A stretch of 25,567 bases of DNA from positions 1 to 25,567 of the forward strand of contig CAJTPP010000033.1 in the NCBI GenBank assembly GCA_910578235.1. The letters are read 5' to 3'. Origin of the DNA: an uncultured Clostridia bacterium (GTDB lineage: Bacteria > Bacillota > Clostridia > UBA1381). The position numbers and the translations under genes are program-made. Each line of letters begins with the position of its first letter. The stretch's first letter is position 1. Under the pieces are notes generated by a model. The model saw only the letters and a program-made list of their open reading frames with translations. It did no database searches and was not told where the DNA came from. This document shows positions 15,312 through 23,748 of the stretch, piece by piece.

Positions 15312-15550
15312 ATGTTAAAGCAAATCAAGGAATTTTAAAAACATCTTATCTTAGAGGAAAAGACTAAGGCGACTGGTGATAAGTGTGTCAGCAATATGAC
15401 AGCATTTGTTAAATGGCTGAATGGATGCCGTATGAATAAGGATGCTGTGTAGGAATATAAGCAGTGGAATACAACAAGCTATAAAGTGAAACAAGAGATT
15501 GCTCTTGTATAGAATATTTATGCTTTCTGCTTATAATTTGAAGACGTAGA
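15312..15550 (+). pseudogene. Decayed N-terminal remnant of a tyrosine recombinase
   Basis: An ATG at 15312 has a GGAGG site (15298-15302), but the frame contains a TAA at codon 9 and more stops later. Read through, it gives KHLILEEKTKATGDKCVSNM, TAFVKWLNGCRMNKDAV, stop, EYKQW. This aligns without gaps to residues 14-56 of the intact recombinase at 912 (YLTEEERSQST, TAFCQWINGRGIDKKAV, LEYKEHL). The similarity fades about 30 codons later, and the catalytic domain is absent. It is thus a diverged, dead relative at the other end of the accessory region. Confidence 0.75.
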
Positions 15551-15567
15551 AAGTTAACTAATAAAAT

Positions 15568-15596
15568 TGACAAATTCTACCTGATATTATATAATT
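15568..15596 (+). promoter_or_regulatory. Consensus sigma-A promoter of fbp
   Basis: A perfect TTGACA (15568-15573), 17-base spacer, perfect TATAAT (15591-15596), 32 bases before the fbp ATG. Confidence 0.9.
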
Positions 15597-15628
15597 TAAT
15601 TAATATAACAACGGGGAGAGAGGTTACT

Positions 15629-17578
15629 ATGAATACAGAGTTTGTGAGGTATCTGGAATTGCTTTCAGAAATGTATCCAACGATAGATGCGGCCTCGACG
15701 GAAATAATTAATTTGCAGTCAATTCTTAATCTGCCTAAGGGAACAGAGCATTTTCTTTCGGATATACATGGTGAATATGCTTCATTTTCTCATGTTCTGC
15801 GTAATGGATCGGGAGCGGTACGGAAAAAGATTGATGATGTATTTGGCCATACATTGAGTAAACAGGATAAGTGTTCGCTTGCTTCACTGATATACTATCC
15901 GAGAGAAAAAATTGATTTTGTCAAGCGTCAGGGAGCGGATATGAAAAACTGGTATAAGATTATGCTGTACCGTCTTATTGAAATATGTAAGGTAGTATCT
16001 TCAAAATATACCCGATCAAAGGTCAGAAAGGCGCTTCCGACCGCATATGCTTATATCATAGAAGAGCTTATAGCTGAAAAACCTGAGATTTTAAACCGCG
16101 GCGCATACTATGACAGCATTGTAAATACGATCCTTGAGGTAGGTGTTGCCGAAAAATTTATAGTAGCTATGGCAGAGCTTATACAGCGTCTTGTGGTTGA
16201 TCATCTGCATGTGTTAGGAGATATTTTTGACCGGGGAAGCGGTGCGGCGCGTATTATGGATAGGCTTTGCTCGTATCATTCTCTGGATATTCAGTGGGGT
16301 AATCACGATGTCATATGGATGGGCGCGGCAGCCGGAAACACCACATGTATTGCTAATATTATACGTAACAGTATCAGATATGGTAATCTTGATGTTCTTG
16401 AGGACAGTTATGGAATTAATATGCTTCCTCTGGCAACTTTTGCAATGACAACTTACGAAAATATTGACTGCGGGTGTTTTGCATTGAAAAAACGCGGATC
16501 TCATGATATGGACATATATCTTGAAATGAAAATGCACAAAGCAATAACAATTATTCAGTTAAAACTTGAAGGGCAGCTTATCGCAAAGCATCCTGAATTT
16601 GAAATGGATAACAGATGTCTTTTGCACAGGATTGATTTTGAAAAAAAGACAGTGAATATAGACGGAATAATATATTCGATGAAAGATATTGATTTCCCGA
16701 CTGTAAACAAAGATAATCCGTATGAGCTTACAGATAGAGAAGCGGAAGTAATGGAGAAATTAAGAGAGGCGTTTATTCACTGTGAAAAATTGCAGAAGCA
16801 TACGCAGCTTTTACTGAAAAAAGGAGGTATGTATAAGACATATAACGGAAATATTCTTTTTCATGGCTGTATGCCGCTTAATGAGGACGGCAGTTTTAAG
16901 GAGATGATCATTGACGGCCGCGCATACAGTGGAAAGTCGCTTTTTGATGTGTTTGAGGAATACTGTCGGAAAGCGTTGTTGTCTCTTGATCATGAGCAGC
17001 GTAAAAACGGCGGCGATATATTATGGTATCTGTGGAACGGGCCTAATTCGCCGTTATTCGGACGTACGAAAATGAGCACGTTTGAACGCTATTTTATAGA
17101 GGATGAAAATTCGCATCTCGAGGGAAAAAATGCGTATTATAATCTGATAGAGGACGATGAAACCGCAAATAAAATATTGTCAGAGTTTGGCTTGGATGAG
17201 ACAGGACATATAATTAACGGACATGTTCCCGTACATCAGAGTGAAGGAGAAAATCCGCTTAAATGCGGAGGGAAGATGATAATGATAGACGGAGGATTTT
17301 CAAAGGCCTATCACAAGCTGACGGGTATCGCAGGATATACTTTGACATATAATTCTTATGGACTTACGCTTACCGCTCATGAGCCGTTTGAATCGGTTGA
17401 GCAGGTTATCCGTAACGATAAGGATATAGTGTCAAATCAAGTGGCCGTACAGCAGAATGCAAATAGAGTAATTGTGGGTGATACTGATAACGGAAAACGC
17501 ATGAAAAAAAATATAGATGATTTAAAGGAACTTATAAAGGCATACAGACTTGGCACAATAAGCGAGAAGGAAAAATAA
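15629..17578 (+). CDS. fbp: Fructose-1,6-bisphosphatase, class III
   Basis: 649 residues from ATG 15629, with GGGGAGAGAGG upstream; the length matches the Firmicute class III enzyme (about 640-670). It hydrolyses fructose 1,6-bisphosphate to fructose 6-phosphate in gluconeogenesis, in the cytoplasm. Metallophosphoesterase motifs are in place: SDIHGEYASF near residue 45, LGDIFDRGSGA near 195 and WGNHD near 222 bind the two metals, and a later NGHVPV and GG(F) segment completes the site. It has its own consensus promoter and is followed after 27 bases by a phosphatase gene, probably cotranscribed. It marks the return to core chromosome after the decayed zone. Confidence 0.96.
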   Translation: MNTEFVRYLELLSEMYPTIDAASTEIINLQSILNLPKGTEHFLSDIHGEYASFSHVLRNGSGAVRKKIDDVFGHTLSKQDKCSLASLIYYPREKIDFVKRQGADMKNWYKIMLYRLIEICKVVSSKYTRSKVRKALPTAYAYIIEELIAEKPEILNRGAYYDSIVNTILEVGVAEKFIVAMAELIQRLVVDHLHVLGDIFDRGSGAARIMDRLCSYHSLDIQWGNHDVIWMGAAAGNTTCIANIIRNSIRYGNLDVLEDSYGINMLPLATFAMTTYENIDCGCFALKKRGSHDMDIYLEMKMHKAITIIQLKLEGQLIAKHPEFEMDNRCLLHRIDFEKKTVNIDGIIYSMKDIDFPTVNKDNPYELTDREAEVMEKLREAFIHCEKLQKHTQLLLKKGGMYKTYNGNILFHGCMPLNEDGSFKEMIIDGRAYSGKSLFDVFEEYCRKALLSLDHEQRKNGGDILWYLWNGPNSPLFGRTKMSTFERYFIEDENSHLEGKNAYYNLIEDDETANKILSEFGLDETGHIINGHVPVHQSEGENPLKCGGKMIMIDGGFSKAYHKLTGIAGYTLTYNSYGLTLTAHEPFESVEQVIRNDKDIVSNQVAVQQNANRVIVGDTDNGKRMKKNIDDLKELIKAYRLGTISEKEK

Positions 17579-17605
17579 TATTTGAGAAAGGATTAGACAG
17601 AAGAT

Positions 17606-18064
17606 ATGATAAAAATACTTTTTGTATGTTATGGTAATATATGCAGAAGTCCTATGGCGGAATTTGTTATGAAGGATCTTGTGAATAAAAGCGGCTTGTC
17701 GGATAAGTTTTATATTGCCTCGGCAGCTACAAGCACAGAAGAAATAGGTAATGGTGTTCATTACGGAACGCGTAACAAGCTTGGGGAATACGGTATTTCA
17801 ACCGAAGGAAAAAAAGCCGTGCAGTTAAAGAAAAGTGACTATGACAAATATGATTATATAATAGGTATGGACAGTATGAATATGCGTCATATGCGCCGCA
17901 TGCTGCCGGAAGATGCGGGAGACAAAATACGTCTGCTTCTTGATTTTTCAAAAAATCCACGTGATATTGCTGATCCGTGGTATACTGGAGATTTTGATAC
18001 TACATATAATGATATTTTTGAGGGATGTACAGCATTTTTGGATAAGTTAAAACAGGAGCTTTAA
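17606..18064 (+). CDS. Low-molecular-weight protein tyrosine phosphatase
   Basis: 152 residues from ATG 17606. The P-loop CYGNICRS (residues 8-15) gives the nucleophile C8 and phosphate-binding R14; the general acid is the Asp of the late DPWYTG motif. The length is normal for the family (about 150). It removes phosphate from phosphotyrosine (in some members phosphoarginine) in cytoplasmic proteins. It is probably cotranscribed with fbp and ends inside a bidirectional terminator, convergent with the next gene. Confidence 0.93.
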   Translation: MIKILFVCYGNICRSPMAEFVMKDLVNKSGLSDKFYIASAATSTEEIGNGVHYGTRNKLGEYGISTEGKKAVQLKKSDYDKYDYIIGMDSMNMRHMRRMLPEDAGDKIRLLLDFSKNPRDIADPWYTGDFDTTYNDIFEGCTAFLDKLKQEL

Positions 18065-18077
18065 ATGCTCCTGTTTT
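18049..18077. terminator. Bidirectional terminator between convergent genes
   Basis: AAAACAGGAGC (18049-18059) and GCTCCTGTTTT (18067-18077) are perfect inverses with a 7-base loop. It overlaps the last codons of the phosphatase and the end of the ttcA-like gene. Confidence 0.85.
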
Positions 18078-18792
18078 AAATATCTGTGTTCCATCCGTCA
18101 ATACTGCTGTCATGAATAGCGCGGAATAAGCGCTTGCGCAGTCCGGGATGGGTTTCCTTTTCCAGCCGGCGTATGAGTTCTTTCATATATTCGCGCTGCG
18201 TGTAGCCGTCAGCGGGACATTCGCTGTGAATAACGGGAATATTATGATTTTTTGCCGCTCCGCGTATATCGCGTTCACGAACATAAATCATTGGGCGTAT
18301 CTGATACAAATCTGTACGGCTGAGATATGTGACTGGAGAGAAGCAGTGTATTCTGCCCTCGTGCATGAGACTGAGAAAGAAGGTTTCAAGCACATCGTCA
18401 TTATGATGTCCGAGAGCCACTTTACGGCAGCCATTTTCGATAGCAAAATCATTTAGTGATCCGCGCCGCATTTTAGCGCATAGAGAGCAGGGATTGGTCT
18501 CATTGCGGATATCAAAAATTACTTCTTTAATGTTAGTATATTTAACTTTAAACTCAACTCCTAAATTGTCGCATAAAGCTTGTATGCCGGAATAATCGGA
18601 TTTATAGCCCATATCAAGCGTAAGCGCCGTGACGGTAAATTTTTTCGGATAATATCGTGACAGCTCAGCGAGAGCGCACAACAGCACAAGACTGTCTTTG
18701 CCGCCTGATACGCCGACAGCAATTTTGTCGCCCTCGTCTATCATATTATATTCTTCAATAGCTCGCCTTGTCAGACTGACTATTTTTTTCAT
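18076..18792 (-). CDS. TtcA-like tRNA 2-thiocytidine biosynthesis PP-loop ATPase
   Basis: 238 residues, ATG at 18792, one base after the hisA stop. The PP-loop is SGGKDS at residues 29-34, which activates the base by adenylation. C102 and C105 (CSLC) followed by AKMRRG, and a third cysteine C192 (HSEC), match the three cysteines that hold the Fe-S cluster in TtcA. GHHNDDVLETF is also typical. TtcA makes 2-thiocytidine at tRNA position 32. Related Firmicute proteins of this family may modify other targets, so the exact substrate is not certain. It is the last gene of the hisZ-hisG-hisA unit, probably only for shared expression. Confidence 0.85.
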   Translation of the reverse strand: MKKIVSLTRRAIEEYNMIDEGDKIAVGVSGGKDSLVLLCALAELSRYYPKKFTVTALTLDMGYKSDYSGIQALCDNLGVEFKVKYTNIKEVIFDIRNETNPCSLCAKMRRGSLNDFAIENGCRKVALGHHNDDVLETFFLSLMHEGRIHCFSPVTYLSRTDLYQIRPMIYVRERDIRGAAKNHNIPVIHSECPADGYTQREYMKELIRRLEKETHPGLRKRLFRAIHDSSIDGWNTDI

Positions 18793-18793
18793 A

Positions 18794-19507
18794 TTATTTC
18801 ACCGCCTTAATGGCTTCTGTTAAATTCACATTGCCGGTATAGAGAGCTTTGCCCACTATCACGCCCTCCACGCCTGTGCCGGCAAGCGCCTTTATATGGT
18901 CAATGCTTCCGACGCCGCCTGACGCGATTATGTCAGCATCTACTGATTTTGTCATTTCTGTCATTGCCTGTATATTCGGACCGGCAAGTGTGCCGTCTGT
19001 TGCGATGTCAGTATAAACAATGGTTTGCACGCCGATTGCTGCCATCTTTTTGGCAAATTCAACGGCGGTAAAGTTACTTGTTTTCTCCCATCCCTCAACA
19101 GCGACCATACCGTCTTTCGCGTCTATTCCGATTACAATTTTGCTGCCATACTTTTTAACCGCCTGTTTTACAAAGTCACTGTCAGAGACAGCCTTTGTTC
19201 CTATAATGACTCTGTTTATGCCGCAGGCGAGTTTTTCTTCAATGTCCTCCATTGTGCGTATACCTCCGCCTGTCTGTACAGGAACCTTTACACTTTCGCA
19301 TATTTCTTTTATTTGAGCGGCATTTACTCCGTGTCCTTTAAGCGCGCCGTCAAGATCGACAACATGTATAAATTCGCCGCCGAGAGACTCCCATTTTCTT
19401 GCCATTTCAGCGGGCGAGTCACCGTATACTGTGACGTCGGAAAACTGTCCTTTGAACAGTCTGACGCATTTTCCGTCTTTGATATCTATTGCAGGATAAA
19501 TTCTCAT
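18794..19507 (-). CDS. hisA: Phosphoribosylformimino-5-aminoimidazole carboxamide ribotide isomerase HisA
   Basis: 237 residues, usual length. It catalyses the Amadori isomerisation of ProFAR to PRFAR, the fourth histidine biosynthesis step, as a cytoplasmic (beta/alpha)8 barrel. The catalytic D8 in PAIDIKDG and the second Asp in IGIDAKDG are present, with phosphate-binding GGGIRT and ASGGVGS in the two half-barrels. The start ATG overlaps the hisG stop (ATGA), which implies translational coupling. No hisF or hisH is next to it. Confidence 0.96.
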   Translation of the reverse strand: MRIYPAIDIKDGKCVRLFKGQFSDVTVYGDSPAEMARKWESLGGEFIHVVDLDGALKGHGVNAAQIKEICESVKVPVQTGGGIRTMEDIEEKLACGINRVIIGTKAVSDSDFVKQAVKKYGSKIVIGIDAKDGMVAVEGWEKTSNFTAVEFAKKMAAIGVQTIVYTDIATDGTLAGPNIQAMTEMTKSVDADIIASGGVGSIDHIKALAGTGVEGVIVGKALYTGNVNLTEAIKAVK

Positions 19508-20142
19508 TCCGTAATCAGCTCCTTAAATTTTTCAACGATACTCATGATACGCTCTTTTTCCATTTTCATGCTTACTTTATTAACAATGAAGCGCGCGCTT
19601 AGCGGACATACGTCTTCGAGCACGTCAAGACCGTTTTCTTTGAGTGTTTTCCCCGTTTCCACTATGTCGACAATCACATCGGAAAGACCTACGAGCGGAG
19701 CAAGCTCTACAGAGCCGTTAAGCTTTATTATTTCAATTGTCTGTCCCTTATCTTCCTGAAAATATTTCAGCGCTATGCGCGGATATTTAGACGCCACACG
19801 CAGATTTGTCATTGTGTCAAGCTTGTTTTTGAGCGGCATGGGGCCGCATACAGCCATTTTACATTTGCCGAAACCGAGATCAATCATTTCATATAGATTT
19901 TTACTGTCTTCAAGAAGCGTGTCTTTGCCGACAATTCCTATGTCGGCGGCTCCGTATTCAACATATGTAGGCACATCAGACGCTTTTACAAGAATAAATT
20001 TCATCTTGTTAATTTCATCTGTAAAAATCAGTTTTCTTGTTTTTTCTTTCATTTCGGAGCAGTCCATGCCAATGGAAATAAAAAGCTCCATGGCAAGCTC
20101 CGCAAGTCTGCCCTTTGCGAGCGCAACTGTAAGATATCGCAT
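19504..20142 (-). CDS. hisG: ATP phosphoribosyltransferase, short catalytic subunit HisG
   Basis: 212 residues from ATG 20142, which has GGGAGG 8 bases upstream; a TTG seven codons earlier has no such site. It makes phosphoribosyl-ATP from PRPP and ATP, the first and controlled step of histidine synthesis. ALAKGRL at the start, GIVGKDTL, and GLSDVIVDIVETGKTL (PRPP loop) identify it. The C-terminal regulatory domain of long HisG is missing, which is normal for the short form that needs HisZ, encoded just upstream with a 17-base gap. Confidence 0.95.
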   Translation of the reverse strand: MRYLTVALAKGRLAELAMELFISIGMDCSEMKEKTRKLIFTDEINKMKFILVKASDVPTYVEYGAADIGIVGKDTLLEDSKNLYEMIDLGFGKCKMAVCGPMPLKNKLDTMTNLRVASKYPRIALKYFQEDKGQTIEIIKLNGSVELAPLVGLSDVIVDIVETGKTLKENGLDVLEDVCPLSARFIVNKVSMKMEKERIMSIVEKFKELITE

Positions 20143-20159
20143 ATGTTTATCCTCCCAAA

Positions 20160-21491
20160 TCAATGTTCGCAGCCGCAGTCATGGTGATGATGCTCATGAC
20201 CGCAGTCACATGTGTTATTTTCATCAAACATAAGCTCGCTGTCATAGTAGCCTAAAAATTCGTTAGCATTGGTGTTAATAGTCTCATGTTTTGCAAAGTC
20301 TTCTATTATAAGCGCTCCATCGGGATATACGCGCATTATTGCGCTGACATTTTTTGTTTTTGAGTATGCGAGAGCCTCCTCGTAATTTTCACCGCCTATA
20401 TACATTTCAACAAGACATCCGTTGACCCGCAGATTATATGCTATGTCGTAAGCAATACCTTCGGCATTGTGTTCGGCAAAGACAAGCGACGGGGAAATAT
20501 CACGCGCTTCTTTGTCTGAAAGAACAGACATGAGACGGTTTATACCTATTGCCGCTCCGACAGCTCCTTTTGGCGCGCCGAATTGTCCCATGAGATTATC
20601 ATATCTTCCGCCGGCGCATATCGGGAAGCCGACCCCGTGAGTATAGCATTTAAATATAGATCCTGTATAGTAATCAATACTTTCCAGCATGCCGAGATCA
20701 ATAGACACATATTTTTCAAATCCGTAAAGACATAGCAGATCATAAATACGTTTAAGGTTGTCAAGCGCGATTTTTGACGTTTCATTAAGTCCCTTTACAT
20801 AAGCTTTTTTGAAAACTTCCTCGCCTCCGAAAAGATACGGAAGCTCAATAATAAGATTTTTAATTTCCTCATTGATATTCAGTTTATCGGTAATGGATTT
20901 AATGCCGACGGAGTCCTTGGAGTCAATTCTTTCCCTAAGTTTTTCTATGGACTGTTCGTCAAGACATGCCTGTTGAGCCAGTCCGTTGAAGAAAGAAATC
21001 TGACCTATTTCCATTGAGAATTCTTCAATCCCTACAGCTATGATCGCTTCCATGGCGGCGGAAATGACCTCCGCGTCAGCCGCGGGAGAATATGAACCTA
21101 TCAGTTCAATGCCGCTTTGTGTAAATTCTCTCTGCCGCGCGCCTTGAGTTTCCTCAACTCTGAAAACATTACCTGTATACAGATAACGCTGGGGCATAGG
21201 CTCCTGAATGGTTTTTGTGGACGCCATACGAGCGATAGATGTAGTAAAATCCGGTCGAAGCGCGAGTATTCTGCCGTGCTCGTCAAAGAATTTAAACATA
21301 GTTTCCTGTGAAATCTGACCGCCCATTCCCTCATAGCAGTCATAGTACTCAAAAGTGGGTGTTTCCGCTTCTTTGTATCCTATTGATGAAAAAACCGACC
21401 ATATTGTAGACTCAATGTCTTTTTTTACGGCGCATTCACCGGGAAGTATATCATTTACACCGTTTGGTGTGTGCAGTTTCCAGTTAGACAT
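20160..21491 (-). CDS. hisZ: ATP phosphoribosyltransferase regulatory subunit HisZ with His/Cys-rich tail
   Basis: 443 residues, ATG 21491 behind AAAGGAT. It is a histidyl-tRNA-synthetase paralogue (RPDFTTSIARM, GGRYDNL, YTGNVFR, the last resembling motif 2) lacking the anticodon-binding domain. It pairs with short HisG into the feedback-regulated hetero-octamer. The first gene of a four-gene unit, it has a consensus promoter 53 bases upstream. Odd feature: the last 16 residues read CDCGHEHHHHDCGCEH, a cluster of four Cys and seven His that is not part of the HisZ fold and looks like a metal-binding tail. Confidence 0.93.
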   Translation of the reverse strand: MSNWKLHTPNGVNDILPGECAVKKDIESTIWSVFSSIGYKEAETPTFEYYDCYEGMGGQISQETMFKFFDEHGRILALRPDFTTSIARMASTKTIQEPMPQRYLYTGNVFRVEETQGARQREFTQSGIELIGSYSPAADAEVISAAMEAIIAVGIEEFSMEIGQISFFNGLAQQACLDEQSIEKLRERIDSKDSVGIKSITDKLNINEEIKNLIIELPYLFGGEEVFKKAYVKGLNETSKIALDNLKRIYDLLCLYGFEKYVSIDLGMLESIDYYTGSIFKCYTHGVGFPICAGGRYDNLMGQFGAPKGAVGAAIGINRLMSVLSDKEARDISPSLVFAEHNAEGIAYDIAYNLRVNGCLVEMYIGGENYEEALAYSKTKNVSAIMRVYPDGALIIEDFAKHETINTNANEFLGYYDSELMFDENNTCDCGHEHHHHDCGCEH

Positions 21492-21543
21492 AAATTTTAT
21501 CCTTTCAGTTTGTTTTGCTTTATTACACTAAATTGCTAAAGCT

Positions 21544-21572
21544 ATTATACACGCAAAAAGCATTGCTGTCAA
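21544..21572 (-). promoter_or_regulatory. Consensus promoter of the hisZGA-ttcA unit
   Basis: On the minus strand a perfect TTGACA (21567-21572), a 17-base spacer and a perfect TATAAT (21544-21549). The leader before hisZ is only about 45 bases, too short for a T-box or peptide attenuator. Confidence 0.9.
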
Positions 21573-21600
21573 GTATTATACTATAAATATTGAATTTTAG

Positions 21601-21626
21601 CAATAAAAAGCTGATAAACGGCTTTT
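21601..21626 (-). terminator. Terminator of the glutamate-cysteine ligase gene
   Basis: On the minus strand AAAAGCCG, a 5-base loop, CAGCTTTT (one G-U pair), then TATTG. It lies 13 bases after the gene's stop. Confidence 0.65.
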
Positions 21627-21638
21627 CAGTCAGATATG

Positions 21639-22856
21639 TTAATAATTAATCTTCCTGTTTTTGATTGCTGTCAGCATAGTTTTATTATAATCGTGGCCGA
21701 ATTTATTGTATACTTCCACACAATAGCGTTTATTTTCGGTAAGTTTTCTTTTTTGCAGATAAATATTTTCTTTAATACGGGGAAAAGAGGTGAAATGAAT
21801 TTCCATATCCGTAAGCATGCCGAGCGCGGCGTCAACAGCGTTATAACCGTTTATTTTCATATTTTCAATGTCATATTTTGCCGCGGCGCGGTGATTTTCC
21901 ATAGCCGATTTTTGCAGAGCGGGAGTAAACTCAAAGTCGGGCAGACTAAGCAGGTAAATGAGGAAATAGTGAGCAAACTCTATATCCTCTCTGAATATAC
22001 CTAACGGCGCGATTGGGTTAACGTCAAACATGCGCAATTCAATGTGGTTTACTCCGTTTTTTTCCATAGCGTCAAGACTGTTGCTGCCTGAAGGCTTTAA
22101 TCTGATAGGCAGGTACAGTTCGCCGGCGGAAAAAAGCACGCCGTTTTTTATATAGTTTTTTATACTGTTAATATATGTATATAGATTGCTGTAGTCAAGC
22201 ACAGGTATGAAGTTGTTCCAGTAGCCTTTGTCGCTGTTGCGGCGCGACGCGTAGCCGTCAAAGCCGTCACCGTATCCATGATCTGTGTCCAGTGATATAT
22301 CGTAGACAGGACTTGACGCTGTAAGCAAAACAATAAGCCAGCTGTAACGGCATATTTGTTTTGACATTCGGAAATAAAGCTCCGTCTTGAATTTTTTATA
22401 ATTTGTTCCGTGGCATAATGAATGCAGAAGCTTGTCTGAAAATGAAAAATTAAAATGTATGCCCGAATACAGCATCAGGCGTTTTCCGTATCTTTTTTCA
22501 AGGTTCAGACGGTAATTGCGTTTGAATAGCTTATCGTCGCTGAACATAGCGATCGGAATATCATCCGTTGTTTCAAAATGCGGAGGATTGCTGTAAAGCC
22601 ATAAATATTCCCCCTGCCGTGAAAGCTTGTCCTTAGCTTCTTTGTCAAGAGCGGTCAGCGTTTTTAAAAGACTGTCAATACTGCCGCAGACAGGAGTTAT
22701 AAGTTCCAGCTGATTTTCACAGAAATCCTTGTCAAGATATTTATTATTGGGAAAGGGGTGAGGCGTTTGCGCGAGATGTCCGTATTTATTGACGCGCAGT
22801 GTTTCCCGTTCTATGCCGAAGCTGCCGTCAAAAATATATTCATTGTCTAAATTCAA
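21639..22856 (-). CDS. gshA: Glutamate-cysteine ligase family protein (GshA type)
   Basis: 405 residues from TTG 22856 behind GGGGTGAT. The family forms gamma-glutamylcysteine from glutamate, cysteine and ATP, the first step to glutathione. GIERETLRV (14-22), ENQLELITPV and NHIELRMFDVNPIAPLG are hallmark segments of the GshA (PF04262) fold, and the acidic metal ligands in IERE and ENQLE are kept. It is shorter than the ~520-residue E. coli enzyme and has no ATP-grasp extension, so it is not the bifunctional GshF. No glutathione synthetase is nearby; gamma-glutamylcysteine may be the end product. The substrate could also be a different amine. Confidence 0.85.
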   Translation of the reverse strand: MNLDNEYIFDGSFGIERETLRVNKYGHLAQTPHPFPNNKYLDKDFCENQLELITPVCGSIDSLLKTLTALDKEAKDKLSRQGEYLWLYSNPPHFETTDDIPIAMFSDDKLFKRNYRLNLEKRYGKRLMLYSGIHFNFSFSDKLLHSLCHGTNYKKFKTELYFRMSKQICRYSWLIVLLTASSPVYDISLDTDHGYGDGFDGYASRRNSDKGYWNNFIPVLDYSNLYTYINSIKNYIKNGVLFSAGELYLPIRLKPSGSNSLDAMEKNGVNHIELRMFDVNPIAPLGIFREDIEFAHYFLIYLLSLPDFEFTPALQKSAMENHRAAAKYDIENMKINGYNAVDAALGMLTDMEIHFTSFPRIKENIYLQKRKLTENKRYCVEVYNKFGHDYNKTMLTAIKNRKINY

Positions 22857-22877
22857 AAAATCACCCCGGTTTCTGAG

Positions 22878-22902
22878 TATGTTATATGATTAGTATAACA
22901 TA
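22878..22902 (-). promoter_or_regulatory. Promoter region and dyad upstream of gshA
   Basis: TATGTTATA (22878-22886) and TATAACATA (22894-22902) form a perfect 9-bp dyad. On the minus strand the right arm overlaps a likely -10, TATACT (22892-22897). The -35 is weak. The dyad could be an operator. Confidence 0.45.
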
Positions 22903-22939
22903 TTACAGGCTATTATTAAAGGTAAATTTTTGAAAAATT

Positions 22940-22972
22940 AAAAAGATCAAAGTTTTTAGCTTTGATCTTTTT
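22940..22972 (-). terminator. Terminator of the ABC importer operon
   Basis: AAAAAGATCAAAG and its perfect 13-bp inverse flank a 7-base loop, 2 bases after the ATPase stop. Confidence 0.9.
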
Positions 22973-22974
22973 GA

Positions 22975-23748
22975 TCAGTTTCCGCATTCAATGCTTATTT
23001 CATTAAATATTTTCAAATAATCATTGATCGATTTTGATTTCTTTTCCTCACCGCTCACATCCATTATAATATCGCCGTCATGCATCATAACCGCGCGCGT
23101 ACCGTATTCAACGGCATAACGCAGATTATGTGTTACCATAAGCGTAGTGATGTTTTTTTCACGTACAATTTTTTCGGTAAGGGTCATGACGGTATCCGAG
23201 GATTTTGGATCAAGCGCCGCTGTATGTTCGTCTAATAAAAGCAAATCAGGAGATGACATGGTAGCCATAATAAGAGCGAGAGCCTGTCTTTGTCCTCCCG
23301 AAAGTGATCCCGCGGGAGTGGAGAGCCTGTTTTCAAGCCCCATACCCAGAAGCTCAAGCTGTGAGCGGTAAAAGTCCTTGCGTTTGCGGTTCAGTCCAAA
23401 GGAAAGGCCGAATGTTTTTGCCTTGTTGTCTGCAATAGACATATTTTCCCATATGGTCATAGACGGACATGTTCCCATAGACGGATTTTGAAAAACTCTG
23501 CCTATCTTTTGAGCGCGTCTGAAATTTTTCATGCCGCTTAGATCAGTATTGTCAAGGACGATTTTTCCGCTGTCAGAGGCAATGTCTCCTGAAATAATAT
23601 TCAGCATAGTTGTTTTGCCGGAACCGTTTGATCCGATAACGCCGACAAACTCACCGTCACTGACGGTCAGGTTGAAGCCGGAAAAAAGAACTTTTTCATC
23701 AATTGTTCCGCTGTTAAATGTTTTATATATGTTTGAAAGCTCAAGCAT
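22975..23748 (-). CDS. ABC importer ATP-binding protein
   Basis: 257 residues. Walker A GSNGSGKTT (39-47), Q-loop in VFQNPS, signature LSGGQ (149-153), Walker B LLLLDE (169-174) and switch H207 (VTHN) are all present, so it should be active. It powers the permease encoded upstream, which it overlaps by 8 bases. Its type matches the ATPase of the substrate-binding (PF04392) importers, a group that includes the tryptophan importer TrpXYZ of streptococci; the substrate here is not shown. It is the last gene of the unit, followed by a strong terminator. Confidence 0.93.
   Translation of the reverse strand: MLELSNIYKTFNSGTIDEKVLFSGFNLTVSDGEFVGVIGSNGSGKTTMLNIISGDIASDSGKIVLDNTDLSGMKNFRRAQKIGRVFQNPSMGTCPSMTIWENMSIADNKAKTFGLSFGLNRKRKDFYRSQLELLGMGLENRLSTPAGSLSGGQRQALALIMATMSSPDLLLLDEHTAALDPKSSDTVMTLTEKIVREKNITTLMVTHNLRYAVEYGTRAVMMHDGDIIMDVSGEEKKSKSINDYLKIFNEISIECGN

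Noticed and set aside
14925..15560. A live ROK-recombinase operon
   Set aside because: The ROK frame lacks its C-terminal two-thirds and a ribosome site, and the recombinase frame carries several stops.
19025..19759. A 244-residue plus-strand open frame over hisA and hisG
   Set aside because: The opposite strand encodes unmistakable HisA and HisG with all motifs; the open frame is a by-product of their codon use.
23741..23748. Possible frameshift between permease and ATPase
   Set aside because: Both proteins are full length with intact ends; the 8-base overlap is normal translational coupling.
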